Assembly (NCBI GenBank): GCA_003971905.1
Contig: RSEE01000002.1
Coordinates: 186,001-250,000 of the forward strand
Direction of reading: 5' to 3'
DNA from: Moniliella sp. 'wahieum'
Taxonomy: Eukaryota > Basidiomycota > Moniliellomycetes > Moniliellales > Moniliellaceae
Length of the DNA: 64,000 nucleotides
Shown here in pieces: positions 1 to 11,949 of this stretch. Every line of letters begins with the position of its first letter. Position 1 is the stretch's first letter. Both the position numbers and the translations under genes were made by a program. The notes beneath the pieces were generated by a model, which was not told where the DNA came from, did no database searches, and saw nothing but the letters and a program-made list of their open reading frames with translations.

Positions 1-196
1 CTCCCAACCTGCACGCTCCCAGCCTCAAGCTTTCGCCAGCGACATGCGGCTCCCTGCCCCTCCAGCCTGGATTCGGTGCGCTCGCTAATCGATAACTCAT
101 CGTTCTGCGTAGCTGTGCACAGGAAGCTTGAAGCGACAGCCACCATTGTGCGCACGAGGCTGTACATATCGTAGCCACAACGGAGGCGTGGTGTAT

Positions 197-256
197 ACTG
201 AGTACTGAGTACTGAGTACTGAGTCCGCAGTTACTAGTTACTAGTAACTAGTTACT
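197..256. repeat. Heptamer tandem arrays (ACTGAGT, then TTACTAG)
   Basis: Positions 197-224 are four perfect copies of the 7-bp unit ACTGAGT. A few bases later, 231-256 holds units of TTACTAG and TAACTAG around the palindrome ACTAGT. Two different arrays with the same period lie side by side. Confidence 0.95.
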
Positions 257-3200
257 GCGCATCTCTCCACTGATTAAATTAATGAACGTGAGCGTGTGAG
301 CACACGGCACAGGAGCTAATGCGCTGCCGCGCTGACGACGCCTGGAAGCTACCCAGGCAAACGAGGAGCAAACACGCTTCTGTGAGGCGTCGCTGCACAG
401 GCACCAGTGATGTATGATGCATGATGATGCGCAGCAAAGCGCGCAGACGCCGCACAGAGCGCACAAACAAACCCGCACGGAAACACAAGCGCAAATAGCG
501 TTGGGCCCCCAAATACATACCCACCCTACCCACTCTACTTGGCCGCCACTCCAACTGGGCTCTCGGAACCTCCCTGGTGGAGGAGACACAAATCCAAGAT
601 GCTGCTGATACAGCACGATACATCAGGCCATGGCGCAAGACTCGGCTACTCATCCTGAACTGCTGAATTCAACTGGCGCGCAAGCTAATAAACGAGAGCG
701 ACGGACCGTTCCTCCCACTCAGCCCGGGCACCTGAGCCTCAGGCCTCAGGCTGAGGCGCTGAGGCCCCTCTCTGAGATCCGAGAATCTGAGATTTGAGGA
801 TCTGAGGGTTCTGTGGCCTCACGCTGCCTCAGCCGGATTGCGCTGTAGCGGAATGCTCTGGCTGAGTATCAAGTGTACTTCTCACACGCTGAAGAGCAGT
901 TCAATGTTGCCCGCTCATCTGTTGGCGGTGGGCGGCGCATCGTACAACGCTTGAAGGAACTGTTGGGTGAAAACCCCCGCGCAATATAGGAGAGGAACTT
1001 TCTGTCGAAGCCATGGGGGGATTTGTTTATCATGGGTGTGGCTGAACCGGCGTAGCAGGGCGCAGTGCGTATATCGATTAGCACCCGCGGCTTCCACGGC
1101 GCCCTCAGCATCTCGATCTTGAAGCTTGAAGCGTATTATTCATCGATGATCATTCGATCATGGCCAATAGCATGGCGGGGAAAACGCATCCAACGATATG
1201 TGGATCCATCGCTTCGAGCTTCGCTGGAAGCTGGGCGTCCAAGGTGTTCCAACAAACGGAGAAGAGCCGGGTGGACCGGGGTGGTCGAGGGGGAATGGGT
1301 TTTCATTGGAAGTTCGAATTGGCACTTTGGCTCCAAGGCCACGCCACCCCACGCTGCGCCACCAACCGAGAGGCGGGGAAACGAGCTTAATGAGCAACTG
1401 GCTTCCTCGAGCCTGTGCACACACCACAGCAAAAGACGGGGTTCGAATGATAAATGAATTAATGAGTCAAGAGTCCAGCCATTGAACGATGTGGGTTGCA
1501 CGGTTTGTCGGGCTACACACGCAATTCCAAGCGGTAAAAAGCAGTAGTGTGCGCCCCGTTGCATCTATGCACGGGTGCTGGGGCGCTAGGCAGCACCGAA
1601 AAGGAATGCGTACTGAATACGGGGTGGTGGGAACTTATTTCCGGTTCCCCGTCCGCGCCACAGCGGTCATTATCATTGTGCCAGAGACCAAAATGTAACC
1701 CGAAATACGCCGCGCCAAGCCTGCGTTGGTCAGCTTTGCATGGCCCCAGGGGAGTAACTAGTAATTCCTGATCGATTATCGAGATTATCGATTATTTCAA
1801 GCTGCAGCAGGTTCAGTCCGGGGACGTTGTACACACCAGCGCCATGCCTAGCATGATGCATGACCACCTGTGGCCACCTGGCCTCACTAACCTCTTAACA
1901 TTACTATTGGAACCAGGTCTCGTACAGTGTCTTTAAAGCTGTGCCACGAGAGGAAAGGCTTGGAGCCAGTGTCTCCTCGACGGGTAAATATGTCCCACCT
2001 CCGTTACCGCACACGGGCAGCGTCAAGCGTTTCTGCGGACTGCACGCACGGCGCCTGTTGAGCTTGGGTTGCCTTGGATCTCAGAGACCTTTTAGGGTAC
2101 TTTTACGCTTGGCTATACAATCGGTTACCGCACTAACTCAGTACGCAGCTGTAGTCACTAGCTAGCCACTGGCATCGCCGGCCACGTGACGTCAAGCTTG
2201 ACAGTGCATGGCCTGAGCCTCAGCCCCAGGCGAGGCTGTACCGGTCACCGGCCTCACCGTCTGACCGCCAGAGGCTGGCTGTGGCTATCAAACGCGGCCT
2301 CCATTGTCCCCGGCAGAGAGATCGATGGATTAAGCAAAACCCACACCTGGGAGCCAGCTGGAGATCGAGGCAGCCGCACCCACACCAGCCGAGCCCATCG
2401 ATACAGCCCTTCCCTTGTCTCCTGCGTTGAATATTGACCGGTTGACCATTCAATTGAAAAAGTACGTTGAACGTGCCAGTCAGCAGTCAGCGCTCAGGCG
2501 CTCAGGGACCATCTTGAAGCTTGAAGCTTGATCGCTCAGGCGCGCAGATCTCAGGCAAGGTCGCTCGCTATCCTCTCGACCTACCTGCCTCAACAGGGCA
2601 TTGTTGGACCACGTGCCGATCAAGCGCTGGTTGATGCAAGCGCTCAGCGCTCCTAAACGTAAACCGCACAGCTTGCATCCCCCCCTCCCTGCGCATCAAT
2701 GAAACTTGACTCTTGCAGCTTGGAGCGAAAACAGCGAGAAGCGAGAGATGTGCGAAGCGAAACCCGACATGCGCAGCGAACTGCAACCGAGCAAGGGAAG
2801 AGCAGCAGGGCGCGCAGCTTTGGCCAGCCAGTCACGCTGAGCGCTCAGGCGCCCAGGCGCCTCAGTGGACCCAGTGCCTGCCTCGTATAGGAGGACCGGG
2901 ACCTCTCACGCGCGCATGCATCATGAAGGCTTCGTCGTGTCCAACGTGCAGCTTCTCCCAACCCAGTCTCCGAGCGGCGCTAGTAAAGCTTAAAGCAAGT
3001 AACAAGTAGCCGGCCAAGGTACTCAGTACCTCCTGGCCATGGGCCTGTGCGGGGAAGACGGGATGGGGTAAACTGATCGTATCTATAGGCTTTCGAAGAC
3101 GGCCGTGGAAGGAGGCTGGCGGCCTTAAGAGATTGTCCGTCCCCACCCTACTGATGTTGCCCCCGATATCAACGGTTCGGGTCTACACTTTTCTTCCTAA

Positions 3201-3260
3201 AACAGGCCTATAGCCAACAAAAGGAAAGGGTACTAAGAGCCCGTAACCCAACTGCCCGCC

Positions 3261-3297
3261 CTGAGGCCTGAGGCTGAGGCCTGAGGCTCAGGCCTGA
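3261..3297. repeat. GAGGCCT/GAGGCT short tandem array
   Basis: CTGAGGC and GAGGCCT units, 6-7 bp long, are repeated about five times around the palindrome AGGCCT. A related CTGAG/CAGGC array occurs at about 732-812. Confidence 0.85.
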
Positions 3298-3441
3298 CCG
3301 TCAATGAGCCGCGCCTCGATCCATCATCGGTCTGTGGGCGCCATCGTTTTTGTTCTTTTGTGCATGGGTTGCGATCCGAAAGAAGAGAGATGCATGAGAA
3401 TCCGGCGTGAGGCCCAAGGCTCAGGCTGAGCGCTCAGGGCG

Positions 3442-6400
3442 TCAGGTGAGCCGCGAGACGAGGTAACCCATCAACGCTTGTTGTTCGTCCGACGAGACGC
3501 GGAGCAAGATTTCGACCAACTGGCGCCGGACCGTGTCCGAGTGACGTTCGGCGAGCCGAGCGAGCGCGGCGGCGTCCAAGCGCCACAGAATCGCCTCCTC
3601 GGCAGCGGTGACCGTCGCATTGCGCGGTTGACGCGACAGAAACGTCATCTCGCCCGCCACTGTGCCGGGCATCATGCTCTCGTCCATCTGGAAGCCCTCT
3701 TGGGCAAACGAAAAGACCGCCTTGAGCACCCCGCGCTCAATCACATACAGCCCATCTGGCTCGTCCCCGGGCTGCCACAGTTGCGCCCCCGCGCGCAACG
3801 AGATGCGCGTAAAGTACGGCGCAATCGTACTGAAAAACGAAACTGGAAGCGAAGCGTCGGCATAGCCCCGGAACGTGGTCAAGAGTAACTGGTACGGCCC
3901 TTCGGTGGATTTGCCACCAGAGCGACCTAGCGACAGGCGCCGCTCCGCACCGGGCGGAACCGACTCGGATGTCTTGCTGTCCGACGAGAGAGGCAGATGG
4001 GGGAGGTGGTGAGGATGGTGCTGAATGGCAGTGCAAGCGGCCTCGTGGAGCAAACGGTTGCGTGGCGAGGTGGCCAGCGAGTCCTCCCCCCATCCAGGTG
4101 GGCGGACTTTGGAGGGAATGGCTTGGGCCGGGGACGGAGGCGCACTGAGGATCGAGTGCCGCCCCGTCGTCGGCCCACCACGGCCCGCTCCGCCCGCTTG
4201 GTACACTTGCAACAAGTACTCGTTCTCGGTCCATTCCAGAGCCGAGTTGAGGTTGGCAAACACCTCGACTCGGCATTCCTGTTCGGCCCACATGCCCACA
4301 CTTTGCAGCGCCACACCCACCTCACTGGCCGGCGCAACGCCACAGAAAATCAGCACCACCTCTTTGGCTTCGAGCAAGCGCTGGATCCGCGTAAATGCCT
4401 CGGCGGCCGAAAGTCGACGCCGGTCACGAGGGAGAACTACAAAGCAAGGCAAAAGAGGTCAGACACCGTACACACTGCATCCCCAAAGCGAGTGCGTACT
4501 CACATCCACAATCAGGAACCGGATCGGGTTCTGGTCCCAGGCCGCAATGTCCAGCGCGCGACGGATCAACTGTTCCACTCCATTGATCGTGCCAAAGAAG
4601 AGGAAGCCTTGGAGTTTAAGAATTTGGGTCTGGGAGCCTACCACATCAAGGAACCGGCGCTGGGTCATGTGTCTGCGCACGGGAACGGGCAATGGAGCCG
4701 TCAAACACGGCTCGGACCGTCGACCGACGCGAATTTGTACGACAAAGAAGCAGCACGCCAGGATGATCCCGACCACCAGCCCATCCACAAAGTCGCGCAG
4801 GGTCATGACAAAGATGATGACCAAGATGGTCAGGTACTCGCTCCAGCTCACCCTTCCCACCGTGTCCCACAGCGCCTCCTTGACCAGGTCGATCCCAAGA
4901 ACAAAGATCAAGGCGGCAACGACCATGATGGGCAGATAGCCAATCGTCGAAGGCCCGGCGAGAAGAATGATAAACGTGGCCCCGGCCAACATAAACCCAC
5001 TCAGCCGACTGCCGCCACCGACACGGTAAAACAACAGACTGTTAACGTAGGTAATGTAGTTGGGCGAGAGAGAAGAGGGCGCCGGCGGCCAAGTTGCTGA
5101 TTCCGTGGCCGATCAACTCGCGGTCCGTGTCAATGTTGTCCTCTCCTGTGCTGATAGCAAGAGCGGGGATGTTGAGGGGCACGTGGAGGATGCCAAAGAA
5201 GGTCAACGCCGCTTGGGTGGGCAAGGTGGCAGCAAGCGCCTTGAGGCTAGTTTTGCGCAAGTCAATGAATTGGTAAAAACGGTAAAAGGGCGCATCGGCA
5301 GCGGGACCAATGTCAAACACCCACTGGGCGGCTTTGAGGCTCTCCATCGAGTACCCCAGCCCCACGATCGTGACAAAGTAAAAGACGACAGGGATGGTGA
5401 AGAAATAGATGGGGAAGATGAGCGGGCCATCAAACTTGTGGGTAATCACCCTCAGCAAGATAGCCAGACCTAATGGGATGGTCCACAGCGCCACAACATG
5501 ACTCGACTGGAAAAGAAACGAAGGGTCTCCAAGTTCCATTGGAATCCATGCTCGCTCTTGAGCTGGCCAGCCACCTCAAAGCCCGTCACCATCAAAAACA
5601 CCCACTCCACCAATCGCGCCGACAAGCAAATGCCGTGGGATGAATTGAAGCAGCTTGCTCGTGTGCAGCCAGCCCAGAAGCAAAAACGCAATCCCAATGA
5701 ACGTACTCGACAGCGCAAAGGCCACAATCACTGTACTAATCACAGCGGCATCGTCGTTGCCCACCTCCTTCATGATGGTTTTGCTCATGATCGAGTAGAA
5801 AGGGATTACTCAATCATCATTGAACCGTTGCCGCCCCCAAACGCCGAGCCGCCGGCCGAGTAGACAAGCTGAGACGCAATGCACGTGATGAAAAACATTG
5901 ACACGCCGTCCCCGCCAAAACTGCTAAAGAGCGGATACGAGGTGGGGAAGGTGATCATACCATAACTCACTCCGTCCAGGACGTTCATCAAGACCCCGAG
6001 AAGTACGGCGGGAAGGAGGTGAACCGGCTCGGCTGCCGCATGGCGCACGTCGGTCCAGGTCAGCTTCCGAGCCGAGGCAAAAGCCTTGTCAAGAGTGAAC
6101 CGCGTAGAGTCCGCATCGGCCGGGGCGGGACTAGGTGCGCCGTGCTGCAATGGTGGTACCCGTTCCTCCGTATGAGAAGGCAGTAACAAAGTCTGTTCAT
6201 GCGCCTCTCCGTCCGCGTCGCTCGGCGGTGTCGGGCGACAACAGGAACGCTCATACCCGACTCCAACGTGGCCGACTCGTCATTGGTCAAGAGATGGAAG
6301 CCACTGCTGGCCACTTCCAGCTCCTCTTGGGCTTGTGCTAGGGCGCCCGTTCCCAGCGCATGGGAATTGATGCCGGATGAATTGGCATGCGCAGCATGGA

Positions 6401-7124
6401 GCGAAGCAAGTGATGCACGCACGCGGCTCGTGACACGCGCGCTGCCAAGCGAGGATCAAAGGCCGACTTGGACCGGCGAGGATCAGGGCCGGCCAGATCA
6501 TTCGTAGCCCCGTACGAGGGCATACGTGCATGCACCGGGTGGGCCGACTGGCTGCGCGGCCCCATTTCCCCCGTACCAGTCCCAGCAAAGTGCTCGGATG
6601 CATCAGGGGCGCAGCATCGGCGCTGGAGGAGAGCTCGGCCGGCATGCTCTGTTCGGCCTGGTGCACAAGGCGGAGAGACAGGGTACTGGACTGATCGCCT
6701 GGGGCGGCGGGGGCACTGGCATGGGACGAGTGAGAGATGTGAGAAGAAGTGTCAGCATCATCGTACGCTTCCTCGCTTGGCCCCTCGTCCTCGGCCTCCT
6801 CCTCCTCAAACGGCAGGCCGGCCAGCTGGGCGGACTGGTGACGGATGAAGCTGTCCTCGGCCGTGTACGAGGCAGCCAGGTGCGAGCTGGGCGAGTGGGC
6901 ACGGCGGAAGCCACTGCTGTCGCCGCCAAGGGAGAAGCCCGAGTAGCCGGCGCCGGGCGCAGCCATGGCCACGGCATTGCGCGGCAGAGCCTCCGCGGCC
7001 TCGACGTCGGGCGCGGGGCGGCGGGCGGCGCTGGGGGGCGGGGGGCGGGGGCGAAGCGGTAGGAACGCCCCTCGAGCTGTTCCGGGCGGAGGGGAGGCGT
7101 GGCGCGCGCTCCGGGGGACGCCAT
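3442..7124 (-). CDS. SulP-family transporter with STAS and cNMP-binding-like domains
   Basis: Reading right to left: a low-complexity cytosolic N-terminus; a SulP permease region with many hydrophobic segments (about 6190-4700), including FPTSYPLFSSFGG, GGSAFGGGNGSMMIE and PRHLLVGAIGG; a STAS region (about 4640-4250, with LQGFLFFGTINGVEQLI then FSAAEAFTRIQRLL); and a C-terminal cyclic-nucleotide-binding-like fold (about 3860-3450, GDEPDGLYVIERGVLKA and AGEMTFLSRQPRNATV). This order matches the fungal family of yeast Vsb1 (YGR125W), a vacuolar membrane protein linked to basic amino acid storage; that role is family knowledge. An intron separates the two halves of the STAS domain near 4450-4500. 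Frame breaks occur near 5810, 5590 and 5510; the first is explained by one missing G after MIE. I chose the start at 7124 (MASPGARATPPLRPEQ); an upstream ATG at 7242 is possible. Confidence 0.85.
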
Positions 7125-7729
7125 GGGTGCGGTGCCAGCGGCTGCTGCTGCCGGGAGAGAAGGCGGCGCGCTGGAAGAATGCGGAGGTGGTGGGTGGCGG
7201 CTGGCGTGGCAGCGCACAGACAAATTCAGCAGGCGTGCTCATGCGTCGCGCACCGGTGAGCTGCCATTGCGCGTGCTGTCCTACTGCTGTGCGCTGCGGT
7301 GCCTGGCAGCGGAGATGACTGGGCTCGTCACACCACCGCCATCACACATCACGTGCCCCTCGCAGGCGCCGCCACTGCTCCTGCGCCTGCTGTTGCCATC
7401 TGCCCTTTCTCGGGCAGACGACTGGACCACCAACCATTCGTCACTTGTCGCATCTCAGATCTCCCAGCACCGGTGGTTATCGATTATCGAATTATCGATT
7501 GCTCAGTTACGATCGATCCATTGCCCGCAAATCATCTTGCTGGTGAGTAGTGACAAGGGAGCACCCCCCCACCCCACTCTCTCTCGCCTGCGCCGAGGGA
7601 GCACTGCAACCGCGAGCGTCGCGCACATGCCCATGTCTTGCCACACTGCATCCCGCCTGGCCGGCCCTGTTGGGCGCTCGCTCCTCCAGCCTCCACTTCC
7701 GCCTCCGCCTCCAACGACCCGCCGCGGTC
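7125..7729. other. Intergenic, upstream of the SulP gene
   Basis: This is the promoter side of the minus-strand transporter and the 3' flank of the DUF218 gene. Near 7480-7515 there is a cluster of ATCGAT palindromes spaced 8-10 bp apart, resembling the intergenic repeat arrays elsewhere. I see no other gene. Confidence 0.6.
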
Positions 7730-9145
7730 CTAGTCGCGTTCGCGGCTCAGCTGGAGCCAGCGGTTGTCGGGCCACCAGCCGCGCCCGGCGCTCGGGTCGG
7801 GCAGGACCGCTCCGTCGCTCGTGATGGTCTCCTGGTCGTCTACGCGCAGATCCCAAGGCAACGTGCGCGGGTACACCCCCTGCAGCCCCAGTCCGTCCGC
7901 TGGGCACCAGTCCAGCAGCCCAGCGATCCCGGGCGCCGAGGTCTATGGCGGGAAGACGCGTGCGCGGTTCCTTGCTTGCCGTTTGGCCTGGGCGGGTGCG
8001 CACGCCAGTCATGCAGGAATCAGTTAGTGCGTCGGAAGCATACACAGGTGGGACAAGCGTCGTCAGGGTAGGTAGCCAAACGTACCGATAACACTCCATG
8101 GCAGCCATACATGTCCTTGTCAAACAGCGCCAGCTCATTCTCCATTTCGTGGCGGTACTGCTCGGTCATGTCGCTTGCCTTGTCTTCAAAGCCAACAAAG
8201 GTGAAGCGGGGGGGGAACCCACCATGCCCTTGGTGGGCCAGCGCACGGCCTTGGTGTGCAACTTTTCGAACCGCTCCCGGTGCAGCTCGTCTTCCACCAC
8301 AGTGATTCGTTGCGGGTAGTGATTCGTCTTTTCGCGGAACCGCGCGATGGAGTAGACCAAATTTTCGTACGTGTCCAGCGCGTAGATCTCGGTTGTTATC
8401 CGCAACAGGTCCAACTCCGTCTCATTCCCCGCCGTTACACCCGTCGAGAGGGCTTGGGCACTGCTCTTGGTAGACGATTGTCCCGCCCCAGTGTGATCCG
8501 CCCCCGCCTCTTTACCATGTGTTGCGCCCCAGGCAGGACGGGAAGCTTCAGGGGGCTGAGGAGCGCGAGTTGCAGGTAGCTCTCTGCCTCGGTGGCTGGG
8601 GAGTGGGGGCGAGTTTGCCCGCCGGAAAAGATGAGGAGTGAGTTGGGATCTTCGTTGGCAAGCTCGATTCCCCGTTCAATCTGCTTCCAATACCTTTCCA
8701 CCGCGCCGCCCTTTTGGTAGTCCTCCAAGACCCAGTTGGCATCCACAGATCGGCCCTCAAATGATCTCCCAATCCAGATGGCCTGCCCGACCACAACAAT
8801 CAGATGGTCCAAGTTCTCGGTCCCCGGTGCTGGCGCAGGCGCCAGCGCCTTGACCGACTCGGGTAGATCGGAAACCTCGGTCGGAGGGGGCGAGGGGCGG
8901 GGTGATCGATAGGAAGTCCAGTGGCGGAAATTAAGGAATAGAGAGCCAATTCCAAAAGTGATAAGGACGAGGATGCCCAAATTGGTCACCCGGCTGCGAG
9001 CCGCCAGGCGGCCACGCCACCCAGTCTCCTCGGGAGCGTGCAGCACCGACGAATAGCGGGACTGGCGGGAGCGAAAGATGCCGGGGGCGTTCTTGCGCGA
9101 CAGAAAAGAGGTGCGGGCACTGCTCCCTTCAGGCCGGTGCGACAT
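7730..9145 (-). CDS. DUF218 domain single-pass membrane protein
   Basis: The start at 9145 (MSHRPEGSSARTSF) gives a short basic cytosolic tail, one membrane segment (NLGILVLITFGIGSLFLNF) and then a DUF218-type domain: HLIVVVGQAIWIGRS, VLEDYQKGGAVERYWKQIE, ELANEDPNSLLIFSGGQTR, TTEIYALDTYENLVYSI and a long conserved tail. This is the architecture of the fungal family that includes S. pombe SPAC57A10.07, whose activity is not established. An intron with GTACGT donor and CAG acceptor lies at 7988-8085, after the segment NELALFDKDMYGCHGVLS. The last exon reads GLLDWCPADGLGLQGVYP and ends LQLSRERD at the stop 7730-7732. At least three frame changes (near 8500, 8230 and 7940) interrupt it, probably sequence errors. 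Family call is good; function is unknown. Confidence 0.8.
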
Positions 9146-10069
9146 GGCGAGGGGGAGAGCGCAGAGGTAGGCCAGCGCCACGTCAGGAGACAAGCGGTGG
9201 TGGGGACGAGGCCAAATGGGTTGGCCTCGGTCGCTCCCGCCTGGGCTCCACACGAGGAAGTGATGCTTACGTGATGGGGGGGCTGCATTCCGCACCGGGC
9301 GGGTGGGCAGCTGCCCAGCGATCGACAATCCATCAGCTGGAAGCGTGACGCGTGAAGCGTGACCAGCGTGAACAATAGCAGGCGACGGCCAAACCTGAGC
9401 CGCCTCTGCGCTGTCTCTCCGCTGGCATTGTCCTGGGGCCACACCTGTCGAGGATGGGCATGCCTACTGAGTGCTGACTCTACTACTCGGGACTCGTCCC
9501 TCGTCGCGGCCCAACCAGACGCGGGGAAACTCACCGATTTTGGCCGACACGCCGAGCAGCAGACCAACAGCAGCCGCCGTGTGGCAAATCCCTCTGCCTT
9601 TCAGTGTTCGAGAGTGTATTTTCGGCGTTCGCATGTCCACCCCCCGCAGACAAGAGCAGGCCTCTAGCCTCTAGCCCTAACCCTTGCACCCTCCCATGCA
9701 TGACCCTCGCATGGAGACACACGCTCGCACATTTCTACTGATTACTCTCGCGATCCCATATAATGACTGAGAGCTGGTGTCCTGATGGTCCTCCGGGGTG
9801 ATGCAATGGCACTAGTGGTAGTGGCGGTTGGGGATCGAAGAAGCCAGCCAACGACACCCCTACAGGGACATCAAAGAGTCTACCGGCCACCGGGTCTGGC
9901 TGCGGGGGGACAAGGAAAACACAGAGAAAGTGAATGGAAACGAACATCGAAGCTCTCCTAGGCCACCAACCGTACTAACCATGGGGCCTCGACCCCGCAG
10001 AGCACAGAGTGGCACCCCTCAACGGCCCCGCACCTCGTTGGGAGGCAGATACGCCCTCTTTCCCCTCCT
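9146..10069. other. Intergenic between the divergent DUF218 and unknown genes
   Basis: This 0.9-kb gap separates a minus-strand start at 9145 from a plus-strand gene beginning near 10070, so it should contain both promoters. It holds small open frames only, with no recognisable protein. GTGAAGCGTGA-like short repeats lie around 9345-9370. Confidence 0.55.
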
Positions 10070-11128
10070 ATGTTGTGGTGCCAGAGTGACGCGCCGCGCG
10101 CGGCGGACGACGCTGTCGCCGAATGTGGTGCCACACCCTTTGAGAGTACACTAGGTGTCCAAGCCCAACACCTTGACCAGCATGCAAACCAAACATCCGG
10201 AGACAACGACGGGCGTGGTATGCCCCAGGAATCAGACGCAACCGAGGAGGAAGCGCCCAGGTTGGTCGCTTCGCGTGCCGAAGAAGATGGGAGCAGCGTG
10301 ATGGGCAATGACATGCGGCCGTTTCCAGGGGCCGACTACCGCAGCGAAGGCGACGACACGCCGCTCGTCCATCACTGGAAGAAGCAGTCCTATTAACCCC
10401 CCCCCCGTCTCCTCAACAAGCGCTTCCTCGACGAACGGGATACCGGCAAACCTGCGACGATGGTATGTTTGCCTGGGATCCTTCATTGGCTATCTGACTA
10501 ACGTCAACAATGCCTGCAGATCTGGGCCCTCTTTCGCGATCGAGGTGTGGTGTGCCCCGGATGCGTCGATTACCATCAATACCCATCTGTAGTCTTGCGC
10601 GTGGGACACGCTACGGCGTACGGGGACCGGTCGCTGCTGCTCATTCCTCCTGGCCTCGACCAGAGGGGAGATCTAAGTCGAAGAATTTCTCTTCGGCTCA
10701 CGAGGGTCCTGACCCCCCCTTGGCACGCTATTCGGCTTGATCTAATGTATTAAGTGCGCCTCCTCTTCCACCATGCCCAGGAACACTGCTAATCCTCCTA
10801 AGGCCTAACCCTTCCAGTACCGTAATCCAGTTCCCCATCCGACACTGTCGGGCAAGACCATCTTCACACTGGATGACTATACCTTTTCGAGACCTGGAAG
10901 ACATCGCCCCTGAGCAACGATCTCCAGCCTCATCACAGACAGCTTGGGACGAACACGTTCATCTCATCGATGCTGCACATGCTACCCAACTTGTCTCTTT
11001 GTGCCACATTTGTCATGTCTTTAGTTGGCATGCTGCATGAGCGCTGGCTGGTTGTGCTTACCACTGCCCTCATCCTATTCCCAGTTGCATCCTCCCCCTT
11101 GAGCAGGCGTACGATTGCCTTATCTACA
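10070..11128 (+). CDS. Unrecognised fungal protein, spliced, perhaps with C-terminal membrane segments
   Basis: A polar, acidic N-terminal part (ESDATEEEAPRLVASRAEED) leads to DTPLVHHWKKQ and LLNKRFLDERDTGKPATM. A good intron follows at 10463-10519 (GTATGT donor, CTGACTAAC branch region, GCAG acceptor). Exon 2 reads IWALFRDRGVVCPGC, YGDRSLLLIPPGLDQR and TPPWHAIRLDL, ending at a stop at 10751-10753. Beyond a possible second intron, frames at 10818-11128 give NPVPHPTLSGKTIFTLDDY and a hydrophobic stretch (LPNLSLCATFVMSLVGML, WLVVLTTALILFPVA), which may be the true C-terminus. One stop near 10394 before a run of ten C residues is probably a homopolymer error. I do not recognise the family. The intron and coherent composition argue that it is real; the extent is uncertain. 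Confidence 0.4.
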
Positions 11129-11336
11129 ACCTGACTGCTGTGTATATACGCCACAGGTACCGACGAAACGGCATGGGAGAATACGAGTGGATGTGAGGAG
11201 GTGAGTGGGAGCCAGGTAGGCATGTTGTACAACAGAAACTAGGGGAAGGGGGCCTATCGACCATACCCAGTAGCATCGGCACAAGCAAGGTCCGCTCGGT
11301 GGATATAAGATGGGGGAGCTGCCAATGGCGCTAGAC

Positions 11337-11949
11337 CTAGACTTCTTGTGCCTCCCATGGTTTCAACCGTTTGGGAAGAACGGCAGCCGTCGGTGGTTCT
11401 GGGTTGATCTTTCATCCCCAACCTACGTCAGCGACTCCAGACTCAGAAAGAAGCAAAACGAACTGGGGGGAGGGGGTGGGGGGGGACCTACCTGCAGCGG
11501 AATCTCCCGAATGCCTGGAATCATGTCTGTCCGTCCTGTGCTGATCAACTCGACGATGGCGTCAAAGGAAGGTGGATAGCGCTCGCCTTCGGGCGCACCG
11601 TTCTGGTACGGCGGCTGTGCGTGTGGTTCCTGGGCCGGAGACGGTGCCTCGGCCACGGGGCCGACGGTTGGGCCGACTTCCAGGCGAGATAGTCCTCGTA
11701 AGAAAGGGCTTGGCGACTCTGGAGAGGGTGTGCGAGGGTGTCAGTGAGCCCGCCTCTACGAGCACCCTCGGAGAGGCATACACACTTGCTCGAGAAGTAG
11801 AACGCCTTGGCGCGGTCGACGGTGGCAGCAAGCTCCTGCTCGCTCGCGCCCTGCGCTCGCTGGGCGTCCACAATGCCAGCAATGCCGCGCTGGAACTCGG
11901 CGTCGGCGGACCAGTCGTGGGCGTCAAAGTGGGTGAAGACAGCATCCAT
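11337..11949 (-). CDS. PEX39-like protein with KPWE motif (PTS2 peroxisomal import)
   Basis: The N-terminal half is a helical block (MDAVFTHFDAHDWS, RGIAGIVDAQRAQG, RAKAFYFSSK, LSYEDYLAWKSAQPS). After an intron at about 11720-11790 follow a disordered linker and then YPPSFDAIVELISTG and MIPGIREIP. After a second intron (about 11413-11495, with a long C/G homopolymer) comes PKRLKPWEAQEV and the stop at 11337-11339. The block FDAIVEL...PGIREIP followed by a distal KPWE is the hallmark of the family of yeast YJR012C and human C6orf226, reported as PEX39, which helps Pex7 deliver PTS2 cargo to peroxisomes. That function is family knowledge. An upstream ATG at 12003 in another frame would add about 18 residues if one base is missing. 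It is divergent from LST8. Confidence 0.75.

Larger units (their letters stand above)
1..3441. other. Gene-free, repeat-rich intergenic region
   Basis: No reading frame in this stretch shows recognisable protein similarity, and the open frames are short, overlapping and antisense to one another. It carries several short tandem arrays: four exact copies of ACTGAGT at 197-224, TTACTAG-type units at 231-256, CTGAG/CAGGC-type units at about 732-812, a short AAGCTTGAAGCTT run near 2515-2530 and a GAGGCCT/GAGGCT array at 3261-3297. These look like the same class of short-period intergenic repeats seen in the other gaps of the window. The right part lies just downstream of the transporter gene on the minus strand and must include its 3' flank. 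Confidence 0.7.

Noticed and set aside
197-256. CRISPR array
   Set aside because: The repeats are 7-bp direct tandems without spacers, and the genome is eukaryotic.
3442-7242. Sulfate permease of the plasma membrane (Sul1/Sul2 type)
   Set aside because: The cNMP-binding-like C-terminus and the sequence around GGSAFGGGNGSMMIE fit the vacuolar Vsb1-type branch better than plasma-membrane sulfate permeases.
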